A DNA stretch of 64,000 bases from Bugula neritina (taxonomy: Eukaryota > Bryozoa > Gymnolaemata > Cheilostomatida > Bugulidae). The position numbers and the translations under genes are program-made. Below, piece by piece: positions 21,280-34,100 of this stretch. The notes beneath the pieces were generated by a model. That model ran no database searches and was not told the DNA's origin. It saw only the letters and a list, made by a program, of their open reading frames with translations. Position 1 is the stretch's first letter. Each line of letters begins with the position of its first letter. The stretch spans positions 8,298,207-8,362,206 of the forward strand of contig OZ037767.1 in assembly GCA_964035545.1 (NCBI GenBank), in the 5' to 3' direction.

Positions 21280-21708
21280 TGTAGTAGTTTTGTGGTAGAA
21301 TGCAGTTTAAGTAGAGAGCATAACTCCAGTATAGTAAAAACAAGATGTGGTAGTGATCTCAAGTAGATAAATCTTTATTGCAGAGTAAATAGCTAGGTAA
21401 AAAGGTAGTCTTGATGTGGCGAACTCTAGTAGTAGACTGATTCTACGCAGCATGCTCGCCTCCTTTTATACAAGAAAACGGTCTTTATTCTCATCCTGTC
21501 TAATTGTCAGAGCCCGACAATCGGCACCTTCTGACAATTGAACTCCAACATCGGTACTTTGGTCCGATGTCGAAGCTCGACAGTCGGTACTTGTGCCAAA
21601 AATCGGACAGGATCAAATTACATAATCGTGTTACATTAATGTTAAAAATAAAAATAAAATATGATGCATGAAAGACAACTCTAATGTAATATATATATTT
21701 CCACTACA
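21280..21708 (-). repeat. Solo LTR (429 bp) with TATA box and poly(A) signal
   Basis: The ends are TGTAGTAG and CCACTACA, and CAGG is duplicated outside (21276-21279 and 21709-21712). On the minus strand TATAAAAGG occurs near the middle and AATAAA about 85 bases later, the expected order of a transcribed LTR, which sets the orientation. No internal element is attached, so this is a solo LTR left by LTR-LTR recombination, or an isolated LTR of an unseen family. Confidence 0.75.
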
Positions 21709-21712
21709 CAGG

Positions 21713-23000
21713 TGATCATTAGCCAATCCAAATGCGTTGATCATACATCACTACAATAGGAGATAGCGTAGCGTGGTGCATCATAGTGAATACAACTAAT
21801 TACTACGTAAATATAACAGAGTGTAGTATGGGAGTTGTGTCACTTCTGATGGAACCACAAATTTTTACATCTCCCCCTCCATTGGAAGGTACAGCTGCTG
21901 ATAGTCTAAAATGTCTGCCAGACCAAAGACAAGACATGACAGCAAAGAGTCAAAACAGGTTTACAAAAAGCAAAGCAATAAATGTGTAACAGCCACCACC
22001 GTGGCACAAAGGCTCTAAATTGTATCATGCATAAAATGTTATTTTTAAATTTGTATACACTGTTATTATTAATTTTTGCCCATGAAACCTGCATAATATA
22101 ATATTGGACATATAATTTTTAGAATAGACTTTCCCATAACCAAATAAACAGGAGTATAATACAATTTATAATATGATACATGCAATGTACGCTACTCACA
22201 CAACCACCAGTCAAGGCAGATCATCGGGTCTAAGACGATCTTGCTGTACAATTAAACAATATGCAAAGTAGCTGGTAGTCAGCCTACTATTAAAAAATTT
22301 TTGGAGTCGGGTCAATTTTGCGACTGTCCGGCGTTCTTTACATAGTCTAGCAAATCGCCGTTGTACTCTATCTAGATTGACATGTATCTTTTTGTCTATT
22401 GTGTCGGTCGAAGTGGTAGTAGCTTTGGACTTCTTTTTCCTCTTTTGATAAGGAGCTGAGGTGGTAGAGGACTGAGGAGGAAGGGAACGAACAAACTCCT
22501 ATGTCGACCGACTGGGGCCTGTTACTAATACACAGAGAGGGCGCGTCTCTACTTGGCGGGACGAGGAATGACAGGGTCTGTAGGAGGGTTGGTATTGTCC
22601 GAATCACTCTCTACTGTAGGTCGGGTGTTGAGAAAGCCCTTTAGTAGTGTATCCTGCTGTGATGGTATCGATGTGCGGGGAAGAATGGGATCCTGAAACT
22701 CGGGATATGAGTCCTGATCCACTAATAATTGCCTGGATTATCAGCTTTGTGCGTCACGTGGTCTAGGTCATTTTTTGAATAAGGGCTTGTGGTAGTGCCA
22801 GAGCGTTACTAGTAGTGACTTGCATTGTACTGACATCAGTTGGTGGTGGCTGCTTGTCTGGCGGCGTGGTGAAATGCAGGTTCGACAACAATTCCAGCCC
22901 CGTGTTACAGATTTCCTCCCATGGGGCAGGAAGAACATCTAGTAATGCCTGCATCTCGCGAGAACAGAAATCATTCTTGCCTGCAATAGAGCACATAGAT
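21713..23000. other. Unassigned stretch, possibly 3' region of gypsy relic G5
   Basis: Open frames here (for example minus 22996-22763, 77 aa, and minus 22607-22368, 79 aa) resemble no family I know. The stretch lies downstream of G5 in the minus direction, between its 3' hairpin and the solo LTR. It may therefore be element 3' sequence, but I cannot support that with homology. Confidence 0.35.
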
Positions 23001-23167
23001 TCAACTGTAGTCAGTTATTGAATCACACAGTCTCTTGTAGGGGACTCCACCCAGTCAGTACAGCACTTCGAGTTGAGTAATCAGCAGCCTCCTGATTTCC
23101 ATAAATCATGCGGGTGACTACTCAACTCCAAGTCCTCAGTGAAATCATCAGTCATCAGGAGTACCAG

Positions 23168-23186
23168 CTTTATCATCATGATAAAG
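23168..23186 (-). other. Conserved 3' hairpin of gypsy relic G5
   Basis: CTTTATC, a 5-base loop ATCAT, then GATAAAG form a 7-bp perfect stem. G3 has the same stem with loop ATAAC at 49929-49947, also downstream of integrase. Nearby flanking words are shared in inverse orientation, so this is the homologous 3' non-coding region. Confidence 0.6.
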
Positions 23187-23954
23187 TGAAACCCTAGTCG
23201 GTTACTAGGCTGAATTCTATTTAAAACGAAGAATTTCGCTACTAGACTTGCCCTCCAAGACAGTCACAGTGTCGGTCATACTATCTATTTAGGGCTCGTA
23301 GCTGTCAACTGTCACAAGTGCATGCTGCCACTTCTACATTCACAATTGAAAAGGGCATTCATGCCGTGAGAGCGATTACATAATACTCCCCTTCAACCGG
23401 TGATTTGGCTCTGCCCTAGCTGTCCCCTCAGCTGAAATAATTGAATATGTCAACTACGAAACACAACTCTCAATTGCTGGTCTCCCAGACTACTTTTGCA
23501 ATGACTGTCAATTTATGATATATTATACATGTTAACGAAATCGCAAAAGAAGTCTTAAAGATAAGATGGAAGAGCTCTAGTACGCTGGCTACGTTTCAAC
23601 GCTACTGGTGCAACTGTTGTACCTGATGAGTCTACCACTACGATTGAGGTCTCAGGTGCGGGGGAGTGGGGTGTTCACCAGTAAAAGTGGGTCATCTACA
23701 GCTCTATTATCCTTACCAATTAGAAGAGTTTTCTATCTCATTGGAGACTGCAGGTGCGTCGGCCGGCACCACTGGTGGTGGGGCCGGTCAGTCGGCTCTT
23801 CAGCCATATCTTCCAGTCACTACACAATAACCTCCAACTCCCTGTTGGCCCTCGGCCTACCCCTCATAGGGAGAAAGTGCGTAAGTTTCAGGAGTAGAAA
23901 AGGCTGCCCTGCTGCATCAGGGCTTGCCCAATATAGCTTCGTTAGCAGATTAAT

Positions 23955-24560
23955 GCTGACTGCTACCTGACAATTTTTGCGGATTGTCCTCTGATTGGTT
24001 ATATCATTCTGGCTATAACTTCAAAGCCCTCTTTGTATATTACTACTTAAATTGTAGAGAGTTACTAAAATTCACTAATTAGAACTCAACAGTTCTTTTT
24101 ATTGAATCTAAATTAACAACACCAGAAATTTAAAATTACATAACAATCTTTTAACAGCATAATATAGCACACTAACATATTATTTAATAATATTCATTTG
24201 TTTAACAGTAAAAATATAACATTGAAAACTCACAGAAACTTTGACAAAATGACACATAAGTACACAAATGAAGGTTCAACAATACAAAAAAGTAAACATA
24301 CCTTTGTGATTCATACAACAAGCTACTATCTTCAGTTTTTATCTTACTCATAAATACTATCAGAATCTCTTTTAATCTGTAGCTAGTCAGTTAAGCTGCC
24401 AGATGTGAACTGATAACTTTACAAATTATAGCTTAGTACATAATAGCATCCGAAATATCTCTCCTCTCCATTCATTAAGACAGACGCAGCCCAGGCATGC
24501 CAAATATATTCATAAAAGCTATAGATGGTATTAGCTATTAGGGTTGTCTGAATAAAAATT
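23955..24560. mobile_element. Insertion of unknown type inside integrase C-terminus of G5
   Basis: Integrase homology stops after NEAKLK on the minus strand near 24560 and resumes at about 23945 with ILG-ASPDAAGQ-type sequence. The AACGAGGC/AACGAAGC word occurs on both sides and may be a decayed target duplication. The inserted sequence is AT-rich, has no long ORF, and carries AATAAA on the minus strand near 24100. The element class is undetermined. Confidence 0.45.
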
Positions 24561-26275
24561 AATTGCAGCTTCAGTTTGGCCTCGTTCAGGATTGACATTT
24601 GATTTGAAAGCTCAACCTTATATGTGGGATTGGGAATCACTTCAGCCACGCAATAAAGACCCACAAAATTTGGTTTTAACTTTGCCGCCTATCCGTGCCG
24701 CGGGAGCGACTGATCATCTTAACTCAGTCTCTCTTCTTATGCAAAAGGGAGGGGAAGTCGTCGGAGTTTTCACTCCTCAACCGCAATTGTTGTTCAATTG
24801 AAATCTCGTGAGCCTTCCTCATGTGAGTAGTAAGCTCATCCATGTACTTGTGGACGCTGCTCACCAGACCAGGAACATGGTAGGTTAAATGCTCAGGAAC
24901 CCTTGCTTCTCTACCGAGCATGAGAAAGTGCGGTGTTTCCAGTGTGCTGGAGTGAGGGGTACTGCAGTATGATTTGCGGCAATACCAAATCCGACTCTTT
25001 CTGACTTCTACCCAGTAGCAGACTTCTTAGAGAGTTGCCTGGCATATGATTGTTTCGCTCAACAACTCCATTCCCTTGCAAATGGCATAAGGTAGTCCAG
25101 CTCTGGTTGACCCCCCACATCTCACAGAGATTGCTAATTAGTTGCGACTGAAACTGGGCACTCTGCCCAGTGTGTATTTGCTCTGGCAAGCCAAAATAGC
25201 AGAACACGTTTTGATCCAGGACCCCGACCACTATAGCAGCTGATGCATTCAGAACAGCCAGAGCATCAGCCCACTGCATAAAGTGGTCAGTTGACACCAG
25301 TCTCCAGTTAGTACATCTTTCAGATCTGGGCATGTGGCCCACCAGATTTGCGGCAATTATTTGCCACGGACGAGTGGCATGAAGGCGACATTTCCAGCTT
25401 GGCATATCTCGCTTTTCTGCACCCAGAGTCAAACATCTCGGGCTAATACTACTGGAAGTGTAGGCACCTGGTCACTCACTCAGCTCCAGCATGATCTTGC
25501 TTATGGGTGTCCCAGATCATCTTCCGGCGCAGGACAAATGAACAGATTACCCTTTCACGTTTCTGGTGATGTGTACCGGATGCTAACTTTATTGTTAGCA
25601 GTTCATCACTTTTGAACTGGAAAGAGTCCCAATAGTCACAGAAGTATGCATACTTCCACTGTTAATGAAACTTTTTTGCCGTCAGCCAGTTTTAAGGCTG
25701 GGCAATTTCTGCAAAGTGCAGTATGTACTGCCTGTAGTACCCTATCAACCCAAAGAATGCCCGTATTTTGTAGAGGCCCAGATAAACGGCCCACTCTTTT
25801 ACAGCTCATACCTTTTCACGTTCAATAGCTATCCCGTCCCAGCCAACTACATGCCCTAAGTGCCTGACCTCTGGTCGCAAGAATGCATCCTTAGAGGGCT
25901 TGAGCTTTAGACCAGCAGCTCGGAGTCTATTGAACACCCCTCTGAGTCGGCTGTTATGAGTGTCAAAGTTGGGGGAGATGATGCTGACATCGTTGATGCA
26001 AATGAGCAAGCTCTTCCAATGTAGCCCATTAAGGACCTGCTCAATGAGGTGCTGGAAGATGGCCATAGGAGATGTAAGTCCGAACGGCAGCACCTTCCCC
26101 TTCCAGAGCCCATCCCGCTCAACAATTCTACTGTACTGAAAAACCTGCTATCAGCTAAGGCATCCAGCAAATCATTCATCCTCAGAAGAGTGTAAGGGTC
26201 CTGGGTAGTCACACTGTTCAGTTTGCTATAATCTACACAGAACCTTCTGCTTCCATCTTTTTTTAAACCAGGATG

Positions 26276-26874
26276 ACTGGAGACCTCGAAGCAAACATTT
26301 ATCTTGAACCACTACATTTACTGCAAAAGAAAATACTGAGAATTATATATAAAAAGCATCACCTTTCCCCATCTAAACCACTGTTTCTTAGTTCTTCAAT
26401 CATGCCTATTCACACTCTACACAAATTCAAACTAATACTGCTCTCACATAAACTTTACTATTCTCAACTAACACATCTCACACATAACTATCCCACAAGA
26501 TTTTCAGAGTTCAGCCTACAAACTCCTCCATCATCAACTGCTGCAGGTCAACGAAGAGTGGAATTCCAATGTTCGACGCTATGAAATAAATTGCCTAGTT
26601 CTATTCGTGCTGTGGGGAGGGAGGCTGGTTTCAAACTTGCCCTGAGAGACCATCTAATGGCAAATTTCCAGATAAAAAAATAATACTTTTTAAGTTGCTA
26701 AAATTTCCAAAAACCTAAACAAAAATCTTATATAACTGTCAACCATTCATGGCTCGGTGCCTCGACTAGCTACAGTGCTATTGCGCCATAGGCCCTGTCA
26801 TTTTGTTTATTTTTTTCTCAATTAATTTTTTCCCTACTATGACAAAATAAAAACAAACAAACAAACAAACAAAC
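26276..26874 (+). pseudogene. 5'-truncated non-LTR retrotransposon (CR1/Jockey-like RT C-terminus)
   Basis: The plus-strand frame from about 26290 encodes the end of a LINE RT protein: LEPLHLLQKKILRIIYKK, an IMPIHTLHKFKL segment, HNYPTRF, then CSTLWNKLPSSIRAV-type sequence after one stop, and FKLALRDHLMANF. This order is typical of the region after the RT catalytic core in CR1-, L2- and Jockey-type elements. It ends in AAAATAAAAACAAAC and a (CAAA)n tail at 26851-26874. The gypsy RT frame resumes on both sides, so this is a retrotransposed fragment inside G5. The exact clade is uncertain. Confidence 0.8.
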
Positions 26875-27664
26875 TATGGGCTGGCTCAATCAGGTCCCGG
26901 TTCAGAAGGTTTTGCACCTGACAGCTCACTTCCTTTTCCTGCTCAAGACCCAATTGGCGGGTCGGCTAACAAACTGGCCTCGTCCCCAACGCCAGCGGTA
27001 TGTCATGACAGAAAGCCTTAGTCAAGTCTATGTCATGGTCACCGTGACTAAACACATTTTTGTACTCAGAGAGTCATTGCGCTACTACCGGGCATTCCCT
27101 GTTACTCTCACAGCCATTACAGGCACTCTCTTATAAATCTATCAAGTGTTCAGGCACCGGCCCTCTGCCATTTAAAGTGGGTACTCCACCCACCTCCTCT
27201 GCCATCTCCATGGCGGGTCTCACATCCTTCTCTTGCACGGAGTAAAACTTCCCCACTAACAAATCAGCCGGCAACTACACCGGCTCAGTTAAAGGGTTCA
27301 CACACTGTACCCGGAACTCTCCACGCTCATCCAGCCAACTCGGGCTGTTCGCGAGCTGGCCACCTTCAAGTGCCCTTCTAGCATTCCTAAGTCGCAGAGT
27401 TTTCTACAGTTCACTCTGCAGCGAACTGTAGTCTCGGAGCGCCTAGGAATGGTGTAGCGCCATACCACCTGCACTCCCCCACCGAGGGCCTGCCAAACCT
27501 ATTCACACAAGCAAGATCATGCTCGACCAACATCACCGCCGACTCGTTAAAGTCAATGTGGCACTTATGTTTTTTTTAAGAATAACATTCCTAAGATGGC
27601 ATCTTCCTGCAGCTGACTGATGATTGTGCCAGAAATGACTTAGTGAGTTCGATAGCAACAAGCA

Positions 27665-28965
27665 TGGAGCAACAATCTGAATCTTAGATTTCGTTGTTCA
27701 CTTTTTCTCTTGTACTCTGTCAAAATATCAAAAAATGGTTACATCCTGTCCAAAAATACAAATTGGTGTCTTAGAATATAGTTACGATTGTAACTATATT
27801 TTCTGCAGGGGTAGAAAGTTGTGATAAAATGTCGTGACATATGAACTTTGAGCTGCCTTATAGTAGTAAAAACCTGCTGGCACAGTTTGCATGTAATATT
27901 CTCCTGATCCCCCTTGGCCTTAGAAATCTTCTAATCTGTGGTTTCTGCTGTCCAGCATAATTGTTTGAGGAGGATAATAGGTAGCTGAGTTCTGGTACTA
28001 TGTACTGGTGCCAGGGGCAAGAGAAGGTTGCCTCTCTGGCATAGGATCGTACTTCCAGATAATCTCGAGCGTTTACGGAGCACCTGCGAGGTCATGTCGA
28101 GTGAGATCTAAAAGAATAGAATAGGGGTTAAATCTACATGGATCTTTACGCTGTAATTCATGTCAAACCCGAATTTGAATAGTCTGAGAGTCACTGACTT
28201 TTTTATATGGCACTCGTGAGACAACTGACAACGATGTAGACAGACTGAAAGTCATGGATTCAAGTTTAATATCTTATAAATCATCTGTCAATACCATGCT
28301 TTTGTCGCCATTAACCGTTGTCAAAGTCCCCAGGAATTCGAACTCAACTAATATATTTGAGTCAGATTCAGCTGACAGCAGACCTGTTTCCATATTAGTA
28401 GGAACACTAGATTTGAATGACTTACCTCTCAACTCAGTAATTGATAGCATATACTTGAACGTTTGGAGGTAAAATTGTGTGTTTTATATGTTACACATTC
28501 AGCCTTGACCACGGTTGTGTAGGAAAAGGCTGGACAGCGTGGTAATTGCAAGAGACTTGGACGCTGTGCTGGCAGATCAATTTTATCTACTGCTCTGCCC
28601 TCGTACAAGTCACTCTTCCTTTGAGTGTACAACGCCCACGCTGCTCGCAGAAACTTCTTGCAGTAATTCCTGCAAGACTTGTTGATATGCCGCTTTGTCT
28701 ACCAATACATACAAAGTTCTGTAAGTATGGCGGGGCTGCTGCAACTACTGACTTCTCCCTAGAAACAGCAGGGACACTGCTCCCAGGTTTCTGGGAACCG
28801 CAGGAGAGTTCGTTTGGGCAGGAAAACTGACTCTAGCTCCTGTGCTGTTACTTAGATCAAGAATGTCCTCAAAAAGAGAGTCCCCCTCCTGGCCCGGATC
28901 AAGCTTAGGGGCTGGCAAGGCTGGGGCTGACTCTGGAGTTGGCGGCCTATCCTTTGGCGGAGAGG
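27665..28965 (-). pseudogene. Broken post-integrase zinc-finger ORF, copy 2 (G6)
   Basis: On the minus strand from 28965, a Pro-rich integrase tail (PPKDRPPTPESAPALPAP) leads to a FVC motif at about 28720. A segment starting near 28480 then aligns with the G7 copy (RGKSFKSSVPTNMETGLL, LGTLTTVNGD, MTFS). Near 27890-27830 lies a canonical C2H2 finger, CKLCQQVFTTIRQLKVHMSR plus His, with C-x2-C-x12-H-x3-H spacing and the usual Phe and Leu. A degenerate second finger (PCRKYSYNRNYILRHQ) follows; its codons form an 11-bp inverted repeat at 27775-27800. Stops are scattered through it. It is the 3' part of G6, whose integrase lies at 37282-37990 beyond the nested insertion. Confidence 0.65.
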
Positions 28966-31136
28966 CACAGTTAGTTTAAGGTCATGTTTTTTCAGTTTCT
29001 GGCTCTTTGCCAGGTGCTTTAAGTTCTATATGAACAATGTTCCACTGATAGCTCGAACAGGTTAAATGTCACAGGAACAAAAACATATGAAAAGATAGAG
29101 AAACTTATGTTCTCCAATATACTTTTTCAATTTTTTCAAAAGCCAATTCATGTTTAAGTTATCGCTTGTTGAAAAACATAACCCCCCTTCTACCTTCTTT
29201 TTAATTTATACGCTCCTGACTTGTATTATATCTCAATATACTGTAGTTGAGTGCTTGTTAGTCACGCTTCATTAACTTTGCTTATACTTCACAAGTGCCA
29301 GTGTTGCTGGCTCAAAAGCTAAATGTTATAAACTGTCAGCTAAAACCCAATCTTGTATTCCTAGGTCGGTTGGCCTAAATAAAACAGTTGTCAACTCATG
29401 ACTTCATGTTTTAAGAATCTACTCTATTCCAACCTGCTGCCTAGCTAGTTCTATTTTCTTATCTTAATCCTTGATGTAATTACAGAATTGGTGTGATACA
29501 TTTTTTTTGGCAACCATTTGAGTTATTAAATGCAGTAATGGTACCTATAATATTATATTGTTATCATTATAATATATTTTATAGTATTATGTGTTTTTAT
29601 TATATTGCTTGGTTTAATATATATTTTGTTATTATTGTTGTGCAAACAAGCGCAATTAACCTAGTTTTCAAAATGTACCTCTGAATTATCAAAATATTAG
29701 TTTAGATATTTTCATGGTTTGTTAGCTAAACTTGAAAAAGAGGCTTTATTCCCAAAGTAAAGGGTGTTGAACCATAATGAACTATAATAGATTAGCCACT
29801 CTGCTACCAATTGCATCAGTATGATATATGGCTAGCTGTGATGCTTTTTCTCCGGTGGCTGGCTGGGATATGATAACTTGGCCAACTTCCAAGAGTTTAA
29901 AATTGGTGTAATCATTCAAGAGGTTACATACTGCAGAGAGCTAGCCGTCATAATACTATTATTATTACAATTGCCAGCATATGAGCTGCATTTTAGAATG
30001 CCGTTGGGGTAGGCTACCAAAATCAAATTTTGCTCCATAATATACATTAAACACAATGCAACAGCATAATTTTTAGTTTCAAATTAGATTGCCACTTTTA
30101 CATGAGTTGAGGGTTTCATAAAGATTCATATGATTAGAGAGTTATGCTATAGGCCCTACCTGTGCTAGTGTATAAAGAAAGTAACACACCATTGTCAAAG
30201 TTTACTTCAAGTATGTTGTTTTCCAAAAACTCAGTATTGTTCATCACTCTTTTGCATGCAAATACTTATGTAATAGCATACAGTTTAAGTTTTATTTTGG
30301 AGCACATCTGCAAACTCTAAAATAATAGGCAAGAGCATGCTTTACCAGTCTATTTCAGACCTGTTATTGTAGCTAGTAATATGTAAGCTACTTATTTTCC
30401 AACTTTTGGGTTGTTTGTTTAAAACTATTAGCTTTGCTAGTAACCTGAGGCAATTGCAACAGTTTATGAAAACTGCTAGCCGCTGCTAGTCAACATGAAT
30501 TGACAGCCTAATAATTATAAACCATTTGGGGCTCCAAATATTTATGTAATGATAGTTACTCGTATAGTGCACATGTAACAGGCGATGGTTGTGTGGTCCA
30601 GAGGTTAAAGGCGCTAGTGCTAAATTGGTTAATCATGGTTCAACCTTTCTCTATAGCAATTTTTTGTCAACTTATGCAAATTCTATGCATTTATAATAAA
30701 TATGGCTATATAGCTGTAGAATTTCTTCAACTTTTGAAACATTATTCAACAGTAGGACAACATACATGCGTGCTAATTAAATACTAAACGCTGGGCTAAA
30801 CCTTATATTGATTTTATGGAAGGCAATGTACTTAAAATAATCATATGTGAATTAGAGAAACTGAAAGTACACCAGCTGCACTATAGACAGACTTTTACTG
30901 ACAAGACTGCAAAGTGAGGTGAGGTGATTTAGCTAAAATTAACTCTGCCAAACTAACGAAAAATTATGTTTTGCTGAGGAATTTTCAATAGATTGCAAAA
31001 TAGTGAGAAGATGCAGCTAAGTGCTAATGTGAAATAGGGAGCATTATATTGGCAGAAATCCAATAGATTGCCAATTTATGCGAGAGGGTACTTTGTTATT
31101 GTGATAGCGTGCAGAGCCACAAACGTACTCATCTCA

Positions 31137-34100
31137 TTAGCTGTCCTTCGTGTCCGAAGACGACTTTCGGTGAATCATGGTCCTCCATTTACATCTGTCT
31201 TTGCTGAGAGATTGCCAGCTACCAATAGGGATCTTCAGGTCTTTTAGATTGCGTTTGACGGTATCTTTGAATCTCAGTCGCGGCCTGCCAACACCACGGG
31301 TGCCTTCTTTCAGTTGTGAATAGAGAATTTGTTTAGGTAATCTAGAGTTATCCATTCGATGCACATGACCAGCCCATCTCAGGTTTTTTTGAATGAGTAG
31401 TTTGTACATGCTGGGTAGATTTGCCTGTGCTAGAGTCTCCTCATTCAAGATGAAATCCCACCACTTCACGTTCAAGATCTGGCGTAGATGTCTCATCATA
31501 TAGGTGTTGAATTTGTGAGCGGCTATCCTGTATACAGGCCAGGCCTCCGCTCCATAGAGCAGAGAGGACAGGACAATGGCTCTGTACACTGTACACTTGG
31601 TCTTGAATGACAGATCCTTATTGTACCACACTTTGGTCTTTAGTCTGCCGAATGAGATTGAAGCATTGGACATCCTTGTATGAATCTCTTCATCCATCTT
31701 GTTGTTGCACATCACTGTAGACCCACACAGTTAGTTTAAGGTCATTACTTTCCAGATTAAGGCACTGCTTTATGTTATATATAAACGGTTTCCAGGGGAT
31801 AGCTCGAACAGTTTTTGTCTCACATTAACAAATTTTACATGAAAAGATAGCTCTTGCATTCCTCTTTCATATACTTTTTTAATTTTTCAATAAAAAATTT
31901 TCTGAGAAAGTTGTTGCATAATAAGTAAAATTTTACACCCTCCATGTTCCACTGCTGTAGCACAGGGGATTCATTTTATAAAGTCTAAAAGTTAAACTTG
32001 ACATTCCTTGATATGTTTTCTCTAATATACTTTCTTTGTTTTTTGAAATTCTGTTTATGCTCTTCACAATTTGGTAAAAACATACACCATTTTGCAAGTT
32101 TCACTGCAATTTTCTAAATTCTTCATATGGTGGTTCTAGCTACGCTCCTGTGACTAATTATAACATTCCTAGTACGTTTGCCGCTCTGCGCTATCACAAT
32201 AACATATAGTACCCTCTCGCACAAATTGGCAATCTATTGGATTTCTGCCAATATAATGTTCCCTGTTTTACATTAGCACTTAGCTGAATCATCTCACTAT
32301 GTTACAATAATATATTGAAAATGCCTCAGCACAACATAATTCTTTGTTTGTTTGGCAGAGGTAATTTCAGCTAAATCACTTCACTTTGCAGTCTTGTCAG
32401 TAAAGGTCTGTCTATAGCGCAGCAGGTGTACTTTCAGTTTCTCTAATTCACATATGATTATTTTAAGTACATTGTATTCTATAAGATCAATTTAAGGTTT
32501 AGTCCAGTGTTCAGTATCTAATTATTATGCATGTATGTTGTCTTACTGTTGAACAAAAGTTAAAAAAAAACTTTACAATTATAGCCATATTTATTATACA
32601 TGCGTAGGATTTGCATAAGTTGACAAAAAAATTGCAACAAAACAGGATTGAACCATGTCCAACCAACTCGTCACTGACGCCTCTAACCTCTGGACCACAC
32701 TGTCATCGTTAATGAGCCTCTCACTATATGAGTAACTATCATTACATAAATATTTCGCGCGCAAATGGGTTATAATTATTAGGCTGTCAATTCATGTTGA
32801 TAGCAGTCAACTGTTGCAATAGTCTCGGGTTACTAGCAAAGCTAATGGTTTTGAACAAATAACCCAAAAGTTTAAAAATAAGTAGCTTGTGTATTACTAG
32901 CTACAAAAACAGGTCTGAAATAGACTGGTAAAGCAAGCACTTATTGTAGAGTTTGCAGATGTGCTCTAAAATAAAACTTAAACTGTATGCTATTACATAA
33001 GTATTTGTATGCGAGAGATAAATGGACATTACTGAGTTTCTGGAAAACAACATACTTGAAGTTAACTTTGACAATGGTGTGTTATTTTCATCATAGCTAG
33101 CCTATAGCATAAATCTCTAATCATATGAATCTTTATGAAGCCCACAGCTCATGTAAGGGTGGCAATGTAATTTGAAACGAACAATTATGTTGCTGCATTG
33201 TGTCTAAGGTATATTAGAGAGCAGAATTTGGTTTTACTAGCCTACCCCAACGGCATTCTACAATGCGGCTTATATGCTGGCAGTTGTAATAAGTACTGCC
33301 AATAGCAAGGTTACTATCACTGCTAGCTCTGTGCAGTATGTAACCTCTTGAATGATTGCGCCAATTTTAAACTCTTGGAAGTTGGCCAAGTTATCATATC
33401 GCAGCCAGCCACCGGAGACAAAGCATTAGAGCTATTCATATAATATTATACTGATGCACTTGGTAGCAGAGTGGCTAATCTAATATAGTTCATAGTTCAA
33501 CACCCTTTACTTTGGGAATACAGCCTCTTTTTTTAGGTTTACCTTACAAAGCATGAAAATATCTAAACTGATATTCTGATAATTTAGAGGTACATTTTGA
33601 AAGCTAGGTTAATTGCACTTGTTTGCACAACAACAATAATAAAATAGATATTATGCAGTATAATAAAAACACACATAATACTATATAATATATTATAATG
33701 ATAATAATATAATATTATAAGTACCATTACTGCATTTTATAAATCACATGGTTGCCAAAAAAATGTATCACAAATTTTGTAATTATACATCAAAAATAGA
33801 ACTAGCTAGGCAGCAGGTTAGAATAGAGTAAATTTTTAAAACATGAAATCATGATTTGACTATTGTTTTATTTAGGCCAACCAACCTAGGAATACAAGAT
33901 TGGGTTTTAGCTGACAGTTTATAACATTTAGCTTTTGAGCCAGCAGCACTGGCACTTGTGAAGTATAGGCAAAGTTAGTGAAGCGAGACTAACAAGCACA
34001 CAAATACAAGGCATATTGAGACACAATAACAAGTCAGGAGCGTATAAATTGAAAAGAATGTGGAAGGGGGACTATGTTTTTCAACAAGCTATAACTTAAA

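Larger units (their letters stand above)
23000..27660 (-). pseudogene. pol: Gypsy relic G5 (protease to integrase tail), interrupted twice
   Basis: On the minus strand from 27660 come: the post-protease segment (RFGRPSV, LNEP-type motifs); an RT start near 26880, broken by a LINE insertion (26276-26874); RT resuming with FCVDYSKLNSV, then LPFGLTSPMAIFQ, where the catalytic YLDD has become CIND; and the integrase His-His and CxxC remnant near 25490-25380, followed by NLVGHMPRS, YFGLPEQI and NGVVERNNHM. The integrase C-terminus (YCVAEVIPNPTYKVEL) is interrupted by about 0.6 kb of unrelated sequence, then resumes near 23945. RNase H is missing. Dense stops and lost catalytic residues make it a clear relic. 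Confidence 0.85.

Noticed and set aside
27775-27800. 11-bp inverted repeat with GATT loop, looking like a terminator or operator
   Set aside because: It falls exactly on codons of the second zinc finger in copy 2 of the post-integrase ORF (minus strand). Homologous copies lack the symmetry, so it is probably coincidental.
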